64,000 bases of DNA from Pseudomonas brassicacearum (GCF_003732265.1 NZ_MOBK01000001.1:1155467-1219466), one strand, 5' to 3'; counted from the first letter of the stretch, positions 35,488 to 44,560 are shown. Notes: a model not told the origin generated them from the sequence alone. Program-made: numbers and translations.

Positions 35488-35506
35488 GGTTTGGATTCAC
35501 ACAGGG

Positions 35507-36349
35507 TTAAAGCTTCAGGGTCCCGGAAATACAGGTCACCACCGTTCCACCAATCCAGATTTCATCGCCCACCTGATCCACCTGAATGCGCCCGGCCCGT
35601 CCCATCGTCAGGCCCTGGCTGACCACATAGGAGGCCGGCGCCAACCCCTCGGCAAGCAACCACTGCGCAATCCCGGCATTCAAACTGCCGGTCGCCGGAT
35701 CTTCCGGCATGCCGTCCCCGGAGATGAAGGCCCGTACTTCGAATTGCGCGTCATCGCCATCACCCTCGGGATTCCACGGTGCGATCACGCCGACCGCCAG
35801 GCCCAGCATTTGCGAGTGATCCGGTTGCAAGTCCAGCACTTGCTGGCGGTCCGCGACCATCACCGCCAACCAGCCGGCACCGTTATCCACCCACTGCGCC
35901 CGGACAATCGCCCCGACCGCCAGACCGAGCCCGCGTCGTACGCGCTCCACCAGTTCGGCGTCCACCGGCCCGGCGTTGATCAGCGGTGGCGCAAGGAAGG
36001 CCAGTTCCGCGCCTTGTCGACGGACCCGCACCAGCCCGACGCCGCACTCCTGAATGATCTCCTCGCCCTTGGGCACGCCACCCGCCTCAAGCCAGGCATG
36101 GCAAGTGCCCAGGGTCGGATGACCGGCGAAGGGCAACTCGTTCAGAGTGGTAAAGATCCGCACGCGATAGTCGGCGCGCGGATCGCGCGGTTCCAGCACG
36201 AACGTGGTTTCACTGAGGTTGGTCCAGGTCGCGAACGCCGCCATTTGTTCATCACTGAGCGCGTCGGCCCCGAACACCACCGCCAGCGGATTGCCCTTGA
36301 GGGCGACACGGCTGAAGACATCTACCTGCTTGAAATCGAATGAACGCAT
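35507..36349 (-). CDS. PhzF family epimerase/isomerase
   Basis: 280 residues with the two-lobed diaminopimelate-epimerase-like fold of PhzF proteins. Key parts are FSRVALKGNPLAVVFGADALSDEQMAAFA, the catalytic glutamate in TNLSETTFVLEP, LPFAGHPTLGTCHAWLE and MPEDPATGSLNAGIAQWLL. There is no phenazine cluster here, so a phenazine role is unlikely; the substrate is unknown. It follows a glutathione-transferase gene by 24 bases on the same strand and is probably co-transcribed. Confidence 0.88.
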   Translation of the reverse strand: MRSFDFKQVDVFSRVALKGNPLAVVFGADALSDEQMAAFATWTNLSETTFVLEPRDPRADYRVRIFTTLNELPFAGHPTLGTCHAWLEAGGVPKGEEIIQECGVGLVRVRRQGAELAFLAPPLINAGPVDAELVERVRRGLGLAVGAIVRAQWVDNGAGWLAVMVADRQQVLDLQPDHSQMLGLAVGVIAPWNPEGDGDDAQFEVRAFISGDGMPEDPATGSLNAGIAQWLLAEGLAPASYVVSQGLTMGRAGRIQVDQVGDEIWIGGTVVTCISGTLKL

Positions 36350-36373
36350 GGTCTTCCTTGTTCGTGAAACATT

Positions 36374-37078
36374 CTATTTAGGGTTAGGGATTTCCAGCCC
36401 GCGGATCACTGCCGGCCGCGCCAGAAAGCGTTCCAGCACGCGCGTGACGTTCTTGAAATCCTTGATGCCCACCAGGTCGCCGGCCTCGTAAAAGCCGATC
36501 AGGTTGCGCACCCACGGGAACGTCGCGATGTCGGCGATGGTGTAGCGTTCGCCCATGATCCAGTCGCGACCTTCAAGGCGTCCATCCAAAACCTTTAACA
36601 AACGTTTACTTTCCTCGACGTAACGGTCGCGGGGCCGTTTGTCTTCGTAGTCCTTGCCGGCGAATTTGTTGAAGAAGCCGACCTGGCCAAACATCGGCCC
36701 GATGCCGCCCATCTGAAACATCAACCATTGAATCGTCTCGTATCGCGCAGCCGATTCCTGCGCCAGCAGTTGCCCGCTCTTGTCGGCGAGGTAAATCAGA
36801 ATCGCCCCGGACTCGAACAATGGCAGGGGTTTGTCCTCGGGACCATGAGGGTCGAGGATCGCCGGGATTTTGTTGTTGGGGCTCAACGACAAAAACTCGG
36901 GGGACATTTGATCCTGGGTGTCGAAGCCCACCCGATGCGGCTCGTAGGGCAGCCCGATCTCTTCGAGCATAATCGAGACCTTGACACCGTTCGGGGTCGG
37001 CAAGGAGTAGAGCTGGATCCAGTCGGGGTATTGGGCCGGCCATTTTTGGGTAATCGGGAACGCAGACAGATCAGTCAT
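36374..37078 (-). CDS. Glutathione S-transferase, YfcG/YghU-like (nu class)
   Basis: 234 residues. It resembles the disulfide-bond oxidoreductase group: WIQLYSLPTPNGVKVSIMLEEIGLPYEPHRV with a Thr-Pro-Asn active-site turn, then LSPNNKIPAILDPHGPEDKPLPLFESGAILIYLADKSG. WLMFQMGGIGPMFGQVGFFNKFAGKDYEDKRPRDRY is highly typical. These enzymes bind two glutathione molecules and reduce disulfides or organic hydroperoxides. Probably the first gene of an operon with PhzF. Confidence 0.9.
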   Translation of the reverse strand: MTDLSAFPITQKWPAQYPDWIQLYSLPTPNGVKVSIMLEEIGLPYEPHRVGFDTQDQMSPEFLSLSPNNKIPAILDPHGPEDKPLPLFESGAILIYLADKSGQLLAQESAARYETIQWLMFQMGGIGPMFGQVGFFNKFAGKDYEDKRPRDRYVEESKRLLKVLDGRLEGRDWIMGERYTIADIATFPWVRNLIGFYEAGDLVGIKDFKNVTRVLERFLARPAVIRGLEIPNPK

Positions 37079-37448
37079 CGGTAGCCTCCATCGCCAAAGA
37101 AAGGGTTGAGCATAATCCAGGATTGGCGCCCGCAGGTTGCGATCTTTTCGCGTTATCGAAACCGCTGATGATGACGATCAAAAGATGTCAGCCTTCGCCA
37201 ACGCCTCTACGTGTAGGGTGTCCATAATTTCGCAACATCTTGTCGATAACCTTGACTGCACCCCGTTCAAGGTTATCGATAAAGTGCCGCGCACCCGCCG
37301 GTATCGAACCAAACAGGCTCAGAGGACTCTGAGAAATGCCCTTTCGGACACGGACCGGCCCAACGACATGGAAAACACCCGAAGCTGGGAGCTGGTGGTG
37401 TAAAGGTTTGTCAGCCTTAACTGAATGCGCTGAAGATCCCTTATTCAC
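37079..37448. other. Intergenic region with a strong hairpin
   Basis: 370 bases between divergent genes. A perfect twelve-pair inverted repeat (CGATAACCTTGA at 37244, TCAAGGTTATCG at 37267) with an 11-base loop lies in the middle. It has no T-run, so it is not a simple terminator. A reading frame across the region lacks a ribosome site and was not accepted. Confidence 0.6.
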
Positions 37449-38123
37449 ATGATGAACCTGTCCAGATTCGCCAAACGCTTCAAACACCGTGCGTATATTT
37501 TTCTGCCTGCGCTGCTGGCGGCGAGCGCATTGTTTTTGTCGCTGGAGTCCAGCGAAAGCCGCGCCCAACCGGCGGACGGTACCCAGACCCTGGTGTTCCT
37601 GCGTCACGCAGAAAAACCCGAAGGAGGTCTGGGCCAGCTCAATTGCCAGGGCCTCAACCGCGCCATCGACCTGGCGACCTTGTTGCCGGAAAAATTCGGC
37701 AAGGCCAACTACGTGTTTGCCGCCAACCCGACGCGCAATGTCGAGGAAGGTGAACTGGACAATTCCTACAGTTACATTCGCCCCCTGATGACCATCAGCC
37801 CCAGCGCGATCAAGCTCGGCTTGCCGGTGAACATCAAGTTCTCGGCCAACGACACCAGCGACCTGGCGGACGAATTGCTCCACGACAAGTACCACAACTC
37901 CATCATCTACACCGCCTGGTCCCACGGCTACCTGCCCGAGTTGATCAACAAGGTCGCTGGCGATGCGGTCGGCAAGAAACAGAACATCACCGAGGACTGG
38001 GAGTCCAGCGACTACGATTCGGTGTACGTCCTGACCCTGACCTGGCACAACGGCAAGGCCAGCCTCGTCAGCCACAGTTACAAGCAAGGGCTGGATAACG
38101 GCTCGCAGACTTGTCCGAGCTAA
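37449..38123 (+). CDS. Membrane-anchored or secreted histidine phosphatase family protein
   Basis: 224 residues. An N-terminal signal/anchor helix (AYIFLPALLAASALFLSLESS) precedes the phosphatase core. The catalytic motif is LVFLRHAEKPEGGLGQLNCQGLNRAIDLATLL, an RHA variant of RHG. The second histidine is probably in YTAWSHGYLPELI. The branch is shorter than phosphoglycerate mutases. The substrate is unknown and activity is predicted to be periplasmic. No ribosome site is evident before the ATG ATG start. Confidence 0.82.
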   Translation: MMNLSRFAKRFKHRAYIFLPALLAASALFLSLESSESRAQPADGTQTLVFLRHAEKPEGGLGQLNCQGLNRAIDLATLLPEKFGKANYVFAANPTRNVEEGELDNSYSYIRPLMTISPSAIKLGLPVNIKFSANDTSDLADELLHDKYHNSIIYTAWSHGYLPELINKVAGDAVGKKQNITEDWESSDYDSVYVLTLTWHNGKASLVSHSYKQGLDNGSQTCPS

Positions 38124-38157
38124 GCGGTCGGCGCTCTAAGATCTTTAGTGGCTGCAA

Positions 38158-38263
38158 GGGCCTCATCGCGAGCAGGCTCACTCCTACAGTGGTTCTCGGT
38201 CGTACACAAAATCTGTGTTCAGTGAAGATCTAATGTAGGAGTGAGCCTGCTCGCGATGAGGCC
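38158..38263. repeat. REP pair with 30-base arms and a long loop
   Basis: GGCCTCATCGCGAGCAGGCT and the following bases to TCCTACA are inverted at 38234-38263. The two REPs point outward, opposite to the usual REPIN order. The loop of about 45 bases is unique. Confidence 0.9.
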
Positions 38264-38276
38264 GGCCAAAACAACC

Positions 38277-39380
38277 TTAATGTTGCTGGCTCACCCGCTC
38301 CCGCAGGTACTCAAGAACCGCCCCCTTCTCCCCCGCAAACTCAATCCGCGCGCCTTTCTTCTCCCGCTGAAACGCATACATCGGGTCGTAATATTCACGC
38401 AGCAACCCTTCGATCCAGCCCCGGTGCAGGTCCACCACACCGCTTCGGCCCTGCTCCGCCAAGGCCTCTTCCATCAGAATCAACATCCGCCGATGGCGTT
38501 CGCCACCCAGGCGTTTCTGCACGTTGTTGAGGCTTTCCAGCAAGCGCTCGGAAAACCGCGCAAATCCCTCATCGCCATGCACACCAATGAACTCGGCACA
38601 CAAGTCCACCACGTAGTCGCGCAAAATCCGCTCGACGCGCCCTTCAAGGCTGTCTTCCAGCCAGACCATCGGAAACTGCTGCATGCCCTGATACAGCGGC
38701 AACGGCAAGGCGCAACTGCCGACTGCCCGGCTCTCGTCTTCCAGCACAAACTGCTCAATGCCATGGGCGCGCTTTTTCAGCACATCCACCGCCAGACGGT
38801 TCTCGAAATCAATGTTGGACGGCTGCCCGGTCGCGCGCTTGCCGAAGCTGGAGCCGCGATGATTGGCGTGGCCTTCAAGGTCCAGCCCATTGCTCAACTG
38901 CGTCAGCACCTCCGTCTTGCCGGTGCCGGTCATGCCGCCGAGCAACACGAAATCGCATTGGGTGACCGCCTGATCGAGGGTGTCGAGCAAGAAGGTGCGC
39001 ATGGCCTTGTAGCCGCCACCGACCCGGGGATAGTCAATGCCGGCCTCGTCCTTGAGCCACTGCTGGACGATCTGCGAGCGCAAACCGCCGCGAAAACAAT
39101 ACAGATACCCCTCGGGGTGCGCCCGGGCAAAGTCGGTCCAGGCCTGGATGCGCTCGGCCTTGATCTCGCCGGACACCAGTTGATGCCCCAGCGTAATGGC
39201 GGCCTGCTGCCCGTGTTGCTTGTAGCAAGTGCCGATGCGCTGGCGCTCGTTGTCATTCATCAGCGGCAGGTTGACCACACCGGGGAATGAACCCTTGATG
39301 AACTCCACCGGCGCGCGCGCATCCATCATCGGCCGGTCGTTGAGAAAGATTTCGCGGTAATCGGTGAAGTCGATCGACAT
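38277..39380 (-). CDS. selU: tRNA 2-selenouridine synthase SelU (MnmH)
   Basis: 367 residues from the ATG that overlaps the selD stop by one base. SelU replaces sulfur by selenium (via a geranylated intermediate) in 2-thiouridine at the wobble base. The rhodanese domain carries the catalytic cysteine in YCFRGGLRS (Cys95). The C-terminal P-loop domain has [18 protein letters not shown] and the [19 protein letters not shown] segment. Both domains are intact. It uses selenophosphate made by the adjacent selD, with which it forms an operon. Confidence 0.94.
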   Translation of the reverse strand: MSIDFTDYREIFLNDRPMMDARAPVEFIKGSFPGVVNLPLMNDNERQRIGTCYKQHGQQAAITLGHQLVSGEIKAERIQAWTDFARAHPEGYLYCFRGGLRSQIVQQWLKDEAGIDYPRVGGGYKAMRTFLLDTLDQAVTQCDFVLLGGMTGTGKTEVLTQLSNGLDLEGHANHRGSSFGKRATGQPSNIDFENRLAVDVLKKRAHGIEQFVLEDESRAVGSCALPLPLYQGMQQFPMVWLEDSLEGRVERILRDYVVDLCAEFIGVHGDEGFARFSERLLESLNNVQKRLGGERHRRMLILMEEALAEQGRSGVVDLHRGWIEGLLREYYDPMYAFQREKKGARIEFAGEKGAVLEYLRERVSQQH

Positions 39381-40414
39381 CAAAACACCTCAACCGCGTG
39401 TGTCTGTCGCTCAACCAGTTCACCGATCGGTTCCAGGTTCAGGCCTAGTTCGGCCGCCACCGCGAGGAACCGTTCATTGCCCTCGGGGGTGACCGCAATC
39501 AGCAGGCCACCGCTGGTCTGCGGATCGCACAGCACGCGTTTGTGCAGTTCCTGGAGCCGTCCCAGTTTGCTGGCATAGCTGTCGAAATTGCGCAGTGTCC
39601 CGCCCGGCACACAGCCTTGCTCGAGGTAATACTCGACGCCCGGCAGGCGCGGCACGCGGTTGTATTCGATGCGGGCGGTCAGTTGGCTGCCGTCGGCCAT
39701 TTCCACCAGGTGCCCCAGCAGACCAAACCCGGTGACGTCGGTCATCGCGGTGACGCCGTCGAGCTTGCCGAAACGGCTACCCGGTTTGTTCAGCGTGCAC
39801 ATCCAGTCGCGGGCCAGGCCGATGTCGGCGGTGCGCAACTTGCCCTTCTTCTCGGCGGTGGTGAGGATGCCGATGCCCAGTGGCTTGGTCAGGTAAAGCA
39901 GGCAGCCGGCCGTGGCCGTGTCATTGCGCTTCATGTGGCGCTTTTCCACCAGCCCGGTGACGGCCAGGCCGAAGATCGGTTCCGGTGCATCGATGGAGTG
40001 CCCACCGGCCAGCGGGATTCCGGCCTCGTCGCAGACCGAGCGGCCGCCGCGAATCACTTCCCGGGCAATCTCCGGCGCCAGCACATTTACCGGCCAGCCG
40101 AGGATCGCAATGGCCATCAGCGGGTCGCCGCCCATGGCGTAGATGTCGCTGATGGCATTGGTGGCGGCGATACGACCGAAATCGAACGGGTCGTCGACGA
40201 TGGGCATGAAGAAGTCAGTGGTCGAGACGACGCCGCGCTCTTCATCAATGGCGTACACCGCCGCGTCATCGCGCGAGGCGTTGCCGACCCAGAGTTTGGG
40301 GTCGAGGTTCTGCGCCCCGCTGCCGGCCAGAATCACTTCCAGAACCTGGGGCGAGATTTTGCAACCGCATCCTGCGCCGTGGCTGTATTGGGTCAGACGA
40401 ATCGGCTCGCTCAT
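39380..40414 (-). CDS. selD: Selenide, water dikinase SelD
   Basis: 344 residues from [20 protein letters not shown]; an earlier in-frame start adds seven unconserved residues. It makes selenophosphate from selenide and ATP. The catalytic Cys16 and Lys19 lie in GAGCGCK; position 16 is Cys, not selenocysteine. ATP and Mg sites are seen in [44 protein letters not shown] and [11 protein letters not shown]. Operon with selU, which suggests that selenium is used for tRNA modification. Confidence 0.95.
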   Translation of the reverse strand: MSEPIRLTQYSHGAGCGCKISPQVLEVILAGSGAQNLDPKLWVGNASRDDAAVYAIDEERGVVSTTDFFMPIVDDPFDFGRIAATNAISDIYAMGGDPLMAIAILGWPVNVLAPEIAREVIRGGRSVCDEAGIPLAGGHSIDAPEPIFGLAVTGLVEKRHMKRNDTATAGCLLYLTKPLGIGILTTAEKKGKLRTADIGLARDWMCTLNKPGSRFGKLDGVTAMTDVTGFGLLGHLVEMADGSQLTARIEYNRVPRLPGVEYYLEQGCVPGGTLRNFDSYASKLGRLQELHKRVLCDPQTSGGLLIAVTPEGNERFLAVAAELGLNLEPIGELVERQTHAVEVF

Positions 40415-40479
40415 GGGTGCACCTTGTGGGATCAATGCGGCCGATTCTAGCAGACGAGGTTGATGGCGACTGTGCCGCC

Positions 40480-40506
40480 CTCTTCGCGAGCAGGCTCGCT
40501 CCCACA
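40480..40506 (-). repeat. Single REP
   Basis: One unpaired arm CTTCGCGAGCAGGCTCGCTC-CCACA directly upstream of selD. It is followed 45 bases later by a full REPIN of the other arm type. Confidence 0.85.
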
Positions 40507-40551
40507 GTTGATCTCAAGTGAACTGAGATCTTGTGCCCGACACAGATCCAC

Positions 40552-40641
40552 TGTGGGAGCGGGCTTGCTCGCGAAGAGGCCGGCATATTCAGCATTAATG
40601 TTGAATGACACACTGCATTCGCGAGCAAGCCCGCTCCCACA
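40552..40641. repeat. REPIN
   Basis: Inverted TGTGGGAGCGGGCTTGCTCG arms between the selD promoter region and the 3' end of the MDR gene. Confidence 0.95.
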
Positions 40642-40652
40642 TTTTGATTGGG

Positions 40653-41609
40653 TTATGGCAGTAAAATCACTTTTTCACCGCTACCCTGATTCACTTCGGT
40701 ATACCGCTCCAGCCCTTGCGCCAACGGCGACTCAAACAAGCCTTCCGGCAACGGCAACAAATCCTGATCAAAGAACTGGCCAAACTGATCAAGCATCGCC
40801 GCGCACGCCTGAACTCCATACAGCAACGAGTTGATCCCCACCACCGAACCGCCCTTGCGATACAGCGCCAGGGCCGGCAGTTGCACCATGCCGTCCACCG
40901 GCGCGGCGATGATGGCGATGCGGCCGAAGGTTGCCAGGGCCGCGACCGAGGCCGGGAGCCAGAACCCGGTGGTGTCGAAAATCACGTCGGCGCCGCCGCG
41001 ATACACGGTGTTCACCTGAGCGCCCAAGTCCTCAGGCTTATCCAGTTGCAATGTCTGATAGCCCTGAGCCTGCAATTCCTTGACCTGCTCCGGTCGCCGC
41101 GCCGCCGCCAGCACCTGGGCGCCGCGTACTTTGGCCAGCGCCAACGCCGCGCTGCCCACCGCCCCGCCACCGATCACCAACAGTCGCGTTTGCGCCGTCA
41201 CCACGCTGCGCTCCAACGCATCCCACGCCGTGGTGTAGGGCACGCCGAGGCTGGCGGCCTGGGCGAAACTCAGGTGGGTCGGTTTGAGCGCCACGCCGTT
41301 GGCCGGCAGCTTGACGAATTGCGCATGGGAGCCGTCGGCAAAGAACCCCAGTTCACGCCCGGTGCCCCAGACTTCCTGGCCGATCAACGCCTGCGGACCT
41401 TCAACCACGACACCGGCAAAATCCCGACCGGGGATCCGTGGCAACGTGGTGTAGGGAAAACGTCCGAGTACGTTCTTCACATCGCTGGGGTTGAGGCCGG
41501 CGGCCTTGATCTGTACCAGCACTTCATCGGCGCCGGGAACCGGAGTCGGCACGTCAACGTAGCGCAAGGCCGAGAGGTCGCCGGTTTTGTCGAACTGCAA
41601 TGCTTTCAT
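40653..41609 (-). CDS. Zinc-independent MDR family oxidoreductase (quinone reductase-like)
   Basis: 318 residues from MKALQFDKTGDLSALRYVDV. The catalytic GroES-like domain has VLVQIKAAGLNPSDVKNVLGRFPYTTLPRIPGRDFAGVVVEG. The Rossmann domain has TRLLVIGGGAVGSAALALAKVRGAQVLAAARR. There are no zinc-cluster cysteines. It would reduce quinones or enones with NADPH; the substrate is unknown. It starts 28 bases after the XapX gene and is probably co-transcribed with it. Confidence 0.87.
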   Translation of the reverse strand: MKALQFDKTGDLSALRYVDVPTPVPGADEVLVQIKAAGLNPSDVKNVLGRFPYTTLPRIPGRDFAGVVVEGPQALIGQEVWGTGRELGFFADGSHAQFVKLPANGVALKPTHLSFAQAASLGVPYTTAWDALERSVVTAQTRLLVIGGGAVGSAALALAKVRGAQVLAAARRPEQVKELQAQGYQTLQLDKPEDLGAQVNTVYRGGADVIFDTTGFWLPASVAALATFGRIAIIAAPVDGMVQLPALALYRKGGSVVGINSLLYGVQACAAMLDQFGQFFDQDLLPLPEGLFESPLAQGLERYTEVNQGSGEKVILLP

Positions 41610-41637
41610 GAGCGATTCCATGGAATAAATGAACGGT

Positions 41638-41811
41638 TCAGGAGATCCAGCCAGCGACCAGTTGCCGGCCCATCGGCCACAACTTTTCGCCGGCCAGCAT
41701 GCCAAGCAGCCCGACCAACGCGATGGCCGGTGGTGCGGGGGAACGAAAATCCAGTGCGCCGTAGAGCAAACCGACGCCCAGACCGATGACCAGTGAGATG
41801 AGGTAGCTCAT
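41638..41811 (-). CDS. XapX domain membrane protein
   Basis: 57 residues, MSYLISLVIGLGVGLLYGAL followed by DFRSPAPPAIALVGLLGMLAGEKLWPMGRQL. The two short hydrophobic helices and the SPAPPAIALVGLLGML motif define the XapX family. XapX proteins are small inner-membrane proteins of unclear role, often beside transporters or oxidoreductases. CCCCGGAGTCCGCC precedes the start. First gene of a pair with the MDR reductase. Confidence 0.85.
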   Translation of the reverse strand: MSYLISLVIGLGVGLLYGALDFRSPAPPAIALVGLLGMLAGEKLWPMGRQLVAGWIS

Positions 41812-41937
41812 GGCGGACTCCGGGGGCAATGAAGACAGGCCCAAAGTCTAGTGCGAGGTGAAAGCGGGCACCGGCCAAGTGCTTCTGAATTTCGGCCAAA
41901 GCGCTAAAGGCAAATTTGTAAAAGTTGGCGTATCACT

Positions 41938-42053
41938 GTGGCGAGGGGGCTTGCCCCCGTTTGAGTGCGCAGCGCTCACAAGTTTTTTGCTTCATCCGAG
42001 ATTTATAAGGAGGACTGCTTCGCAATCCAACGGGGGCAAGCCCCCTCGCCACA
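41938..42053. repeat. REP pair, GTGGCGAGGGGGCTTGCCCCC family
   Basis: Inverted arms (TGTGGCGAGGGGGCTTGCCC and complement) separated by about 70 bases. Same family as the element at 11.2 kb. Confidence 0.92.
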
Positions 42054-42081
42054 GTTCGCTCCCACAGGATTGGGCCAGCGG

Positions 42082-42861
42082 CTACAGGGTTTGGTGATGA
42101 CTGGAGAATTGCGAAGGCGCGACACCCAGTTCCCGGCGGAACATGTCGCTGAAGCTGCTCGGCGAATAACCCAGCTCGCGGGCGATTGCGTTGACCGGCA
42201 CGCCCTGAATCAACTCAGCCACCGCCGTCGCCAGTTGCACCTGTCGTCGCCACTCGGCGAAGCCCATGCCCAGACTGTCCTTGAACAACCGCGCCAGGGT
42301 GCGCACGCTGGCACCAGCATTTTCAGCGTGTTGTTCGAACGGTATGTCCAGCGATGGTGCAGCCATGACCGCCTGACAAAGGTTCATCAGGCGCCGGTCG
42401 GAATCATCCGGCAACGGGATTTTCAACAGAGAGCGCCTGGCTCGTCTAAGCTCCAACAGCGCCAGGCCGACCAGCGCTTCGTAATACTCCGCAGCCCCAT
42501 TGTCGCCCTGCTCCACCAGCCCGACGATCAGCTCCCGCAGCAGACCGCCGACCTCAATCACCTGAACACTCTTTTCCAGCGTGGCCGCCAATGATGGCCG
42601 CAGGTAGATGTTGCGCATCTGCAAGTCCGAGACCACACGAATCCCGTGAGGCACGCCCGGCGGTAGCCATACCGCCCGTTGCGGCGGCACCACCAGCGCC
42701 TCGTGAGGCGTTTCAACCCACATCACCCCGCTCATTGCATACAGCAATTGGCCCCAGACATGCTCGTGCGGCTCGATAAACAGGCCACGAGGGTAGGTGC
42801 GCGCCAGCGGTTGCACGGGCACATCGGTGTCACTCAGGTCAGGGGGCGCGGCAAGGGCCAT
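42082..42861 (-). CDS. AraC family transcriptional regulator
   Basis: 259 residues from MALAAPPDLSDTDVPVQPLA. The N-terminal cupin sensor has EPHEHVWGQLLYAMSGVMWVETPHEALVVPPQRAVWLPPGVPHGI. The C-terminal double helix-turn-helix has NAGASVRTLARLFKDSLGMGFAEWRRQVQLATAVAELIQG and VNAIARELGYSPSSFSDMFRRELGVAPSQF. The sensor-first layout is typical of regulators that control a neighbouring exporter or oxidoreductase. No target is obvious. Confidence 0.9.
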   Translation of the reverse strand: MALAAPPDLSDTDVPVQPLARTYPRGLFIEPHEHVWGQLLYAMSGVMWVETPHEALVVPPQRAVWLPPGVPHGIRVVSDLQMRNIYLRPSLAATLEKSVQVIEVGGLLRELIVGLVEQGDNGAAEYYEALVGLALLELRRARRSLLKIPLPDDSDRRLMNLCQAVMAAPSLDIPFEQHAENAGASVRTLARLFKDSLGMGFAEWRRQVQLATAVAELIQGVPVNAIARELGYSPSSFSDMFRRELGVAPSQFSSHHQTL

Positions 42862-43007
42862 GGGGCAGCAATCGTTGAGGTTTTCAGGTCTTGCATGGTA
42901 ACCAGCCCACGGCCTTGTCGCCACTGGCTGCCGCCGTCTGACAATAAGACTGAATTTTCCGTATCCCAAACGATCCTTCTATTACCACAGGGAGGAATAC
43001 GGGCTTT

Positions 43008-43235
43008 ATGAACAACGCAAAACTATTCGTCATTGAATACACCCTTCATGGCGTCCCCAAGTCATTCATCATCCGCCTGGACAAGATGGACAACGCGGAG
43101 GCTTGGCATTGGGCGAGCTGCGACGCCGGAGTGGGCAGGATCCCGCGATTCGGCCGAGAGAAGGTGCAAAAGACAAGCAAACCGATGGCGGAGAAGTTCG
43201 GGGTCGAGAATGTGAAGTGGCGGCCGGCGAGTTAA
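43008..43235 (+). CDS. Small conserved protein (DUF6555-like)
   Basis: 75 residues, MNNAKLFVIEYTLHGVPKSF then IIRLDKMDNAEAWHWASCDAGVGRIPRFGREKVQKTSKPMAEKFGVENVKWRPAS. It matches my recollection of a small protein widespread in pseudomonads and grouped as DUF6555, but I cannot verify the label. ACAGGGAGGAATACGGGC lies upstream. Soluble, no signal peptide, function unknown. Confidence 0.75.
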   Translation: MNNAKLFVIEYTLHGVPKSFIIRLDKMDNAEAWHWASCDAGVGRIPRFGREKVQKTSKPMAEKFGVENVKWRPAS

Positions 43236-43257
43236 TAAAACAGAGCGGATGAACACC

Positions 43258-43364
43258 TGTGGCGAGGGGGCTTGTCGGAACGCCGCACCGTCCCGTTGGG
43301 TCGCGAAGCGCCCCCAAAAGTGGGCCTGCTGCGCAGTCCAGCGGGAGCAAGCTCCCTCGCCACA
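43258..43364. repeat. Degenerate REP pair, GTGGCGAGGGGG family
   Basis: The left arm TGTGGCGAGGGGGCTTG and right arm CAAGCTCCCTCGCCACA are complementary with mismatches. The spacer is about 70 bases. It lies between the DUF6555-like gene and the metallothionein gene. Confidence 0.85.
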
Positions 43365-43367
43365 AGA

Positions 43368-43547
43368 TCAGGTTTTAGCACGACTCCCATGAGCACACTT
43401 GCAGCCCTTGCTGGAGCATTCTTCGCCATGTTCATGGTGCTTGGCGCAGGCTTCGCAGCAATAGTGTTTACCGTGGCGCGCTATCGGATGCTCGCCCAGC
43501 TTGCACGAGCATTGGGGACATTCGCAGATACTGTCACTGCTGATCAT
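43368..43547 (-). CDS. Bacterial metallothionein
   Basis: 59 residues from an ATG with GGAG eight bases upstream. The protein starts MISSDSICECPQCSCKLGEH and contains HYCCEACAKHHEHGEECSSKGCKC. It has ten cysteines (8, 10, 13, 15, 30, 31, 34, 44, 49, 51) and several histidines placed like those of SmtA/BmtA (PF02069). The four metal-cluster motifs C-x-C-x2-C-x-C, YCCxAC and CxxKGCKC are all present. It would bind zinc, cadmium or copper in the cytoplasm. Single small gene. Confidence 0.88.
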   Translation of the reverse strand: MISSDSICECPQCSCKLGEHPIARHGKHYCCEACAKHHEHGEECSSKGCKCAHGSRAKT

Positions 43548-43619
43548 GAGTCAGACTCCATTGGTGTGGTCGTCGGGGTGCCGCACGCGCGGCCCGTCTT
43601 ACCAGTGTAGGAGTTTGTG

Positions 43620-44075
43620 TCAGGCCTGCCGGGTGCTGCTGCGATACATGAACACCAACGCCAGCCCCAGGCACGCCATCGCCACGATCCGGCTGTTCGA
43701 CAGGTCGATGGCCGGATTGCCCAGCCAGCCGAAATTGTCGATCAGCATGCCCATGCCCAGTTGCCCGACAATCACCGCCACGGTCGCCACCGCCGTCCCG
43801 ACCCTGGGCACCGCGCCGACCATGACCATCATGTACACCACGCCAAACAACGCGCCGCTGAGCTGCCATTTCGGCACGTCGAGCAAGCTCACGGCCTGCG
43901 CCGGCTCGAAAAACAGGATCAGCAGCCCGGTGACCACCGCGCCCACCACGAAGGTCAGCAAACTGCTGCGCAACACACCCACCGTTTCGCCCAGACGACC
44001 ATTGATCGCCGCCTGCACACTCAACACCGCACCGGCCGCGACGATCACGGCCAACAAAATAATCAGATTCATCAT
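43620..44075 (-). CDS. DMT family half-size transporter (YdcZ/DUF606)
   Basis: 151 residues with five helices. The DUF606 pattern is VQAAINGRLGETVGVLRSSLLTFVVGAVVTGLL, then PKWQLSGALFGVVYMMVMVGAVPRVGTAVATVAVIVGQLGMGMLIDNFGWLG. It begins with an ATG overlapping the stop of the upstream homologue by one base. Two adjacent half-size genes probably form a heterodimeric exporter. Substrate unknown. Confidence 0.87.
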   Translation of the reverse strand: MMNLIILLAVIVAAGAVLSVQAAINGRLGETVGVLRSSLLTFVVGAVVTGLLILFFEPAQAVSLLDVPKWQLSGALFGVVYMMVMVGAVPRVGTAVATVAVIVGQLGMGMLIDNFGWLGNPAIDLSNSRIVAMACLGLALVFMYRSSTRQA

Positions 44076-44560
44076 CAACCCCGAGCGATCAGAACAAGTG
44101 CCACGACAATCAACAGCAACGCCAGCCAGCGTTCACCGTTGACCTTTTTGCGACTGGCGCCGAACCAGCCGAAGTGGTCGATCAGCACGCTTTTGCCGAC
44201 CTGCCCGCAGAGGATCGCGATCATGGTCATCGCAATGCCGATGTGCGGCGTGGCCAGGGTCAGCACCACCACATAGATCGGCCCGAGAAAGCCACCGATC
44301 AACTGCCAGCGCGGCAAGGTGTTCAGCGCTGGGCCTTGTTGCGGGCCGCTGAGCAAAAGCAGCAAAAACAGAATCGCCGAGCCGACCCCGAAGATGCTCA
44401 ACGTCGCCCATAAATGTCCGACCTGAACCCCGAGCGGCCCGAGCAACCCAGCCTCCACGGAAAGGCCCATGCCGGCGAGGATCACCAGCGGCAACAGCAA
44501 CAGCCGCAGGCCTGGTTTGGTCGCGGGTGTGACCGCGGTGTCGATTGAAGACGCTTGCAT
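44075..44560 (-). CDS. DMT family half-size transporter (YdcZ/DUF606), partner
   Basis: 161 residues from MQASSIDTAVTPATKPGLRL. It has the same fold as the downstream gene: SVEAGLLGPLGVQVGHLWATLSIFGVGSAIL, then PRWQLIGGFLGPIYVVVLTLATPHIGIAMTMIAILCGQVGKSVLIDHFGWFG. It overlaps the next gene by one base (TGATG). A divergent LysR gene lies 112 bases away and probably controls the pair. Confidence 0.87.
   Translation of the reverse strand: MQASSIDTAVTPATKPGLRLLLLPLVILAGMGLSVEAGLLGPLGVQVGHLWATLSIFGVGSAILFLLLLLSGPQQGPALNTLPRWQLIGGFLGPIYVVVLTLATPHIGIAMTMIAILCGQVGKSVLIDHFGWFGASRKKVNGERWLALLLIVVALVLIARG

Noticed and set aside
37137..37403. 88-codon frame before the histidine-phosphatase gene
   Set aside because: No ribosome site, crosses a perfect hairpin, and the composition is not protein-like.
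43272..43610. 112-codon plus-strand frame over the metallothionein gene
   Set aside because: It starts within a REP element. The opposite strand has a complete ten-cysteine metallothionein with a ribosome site.
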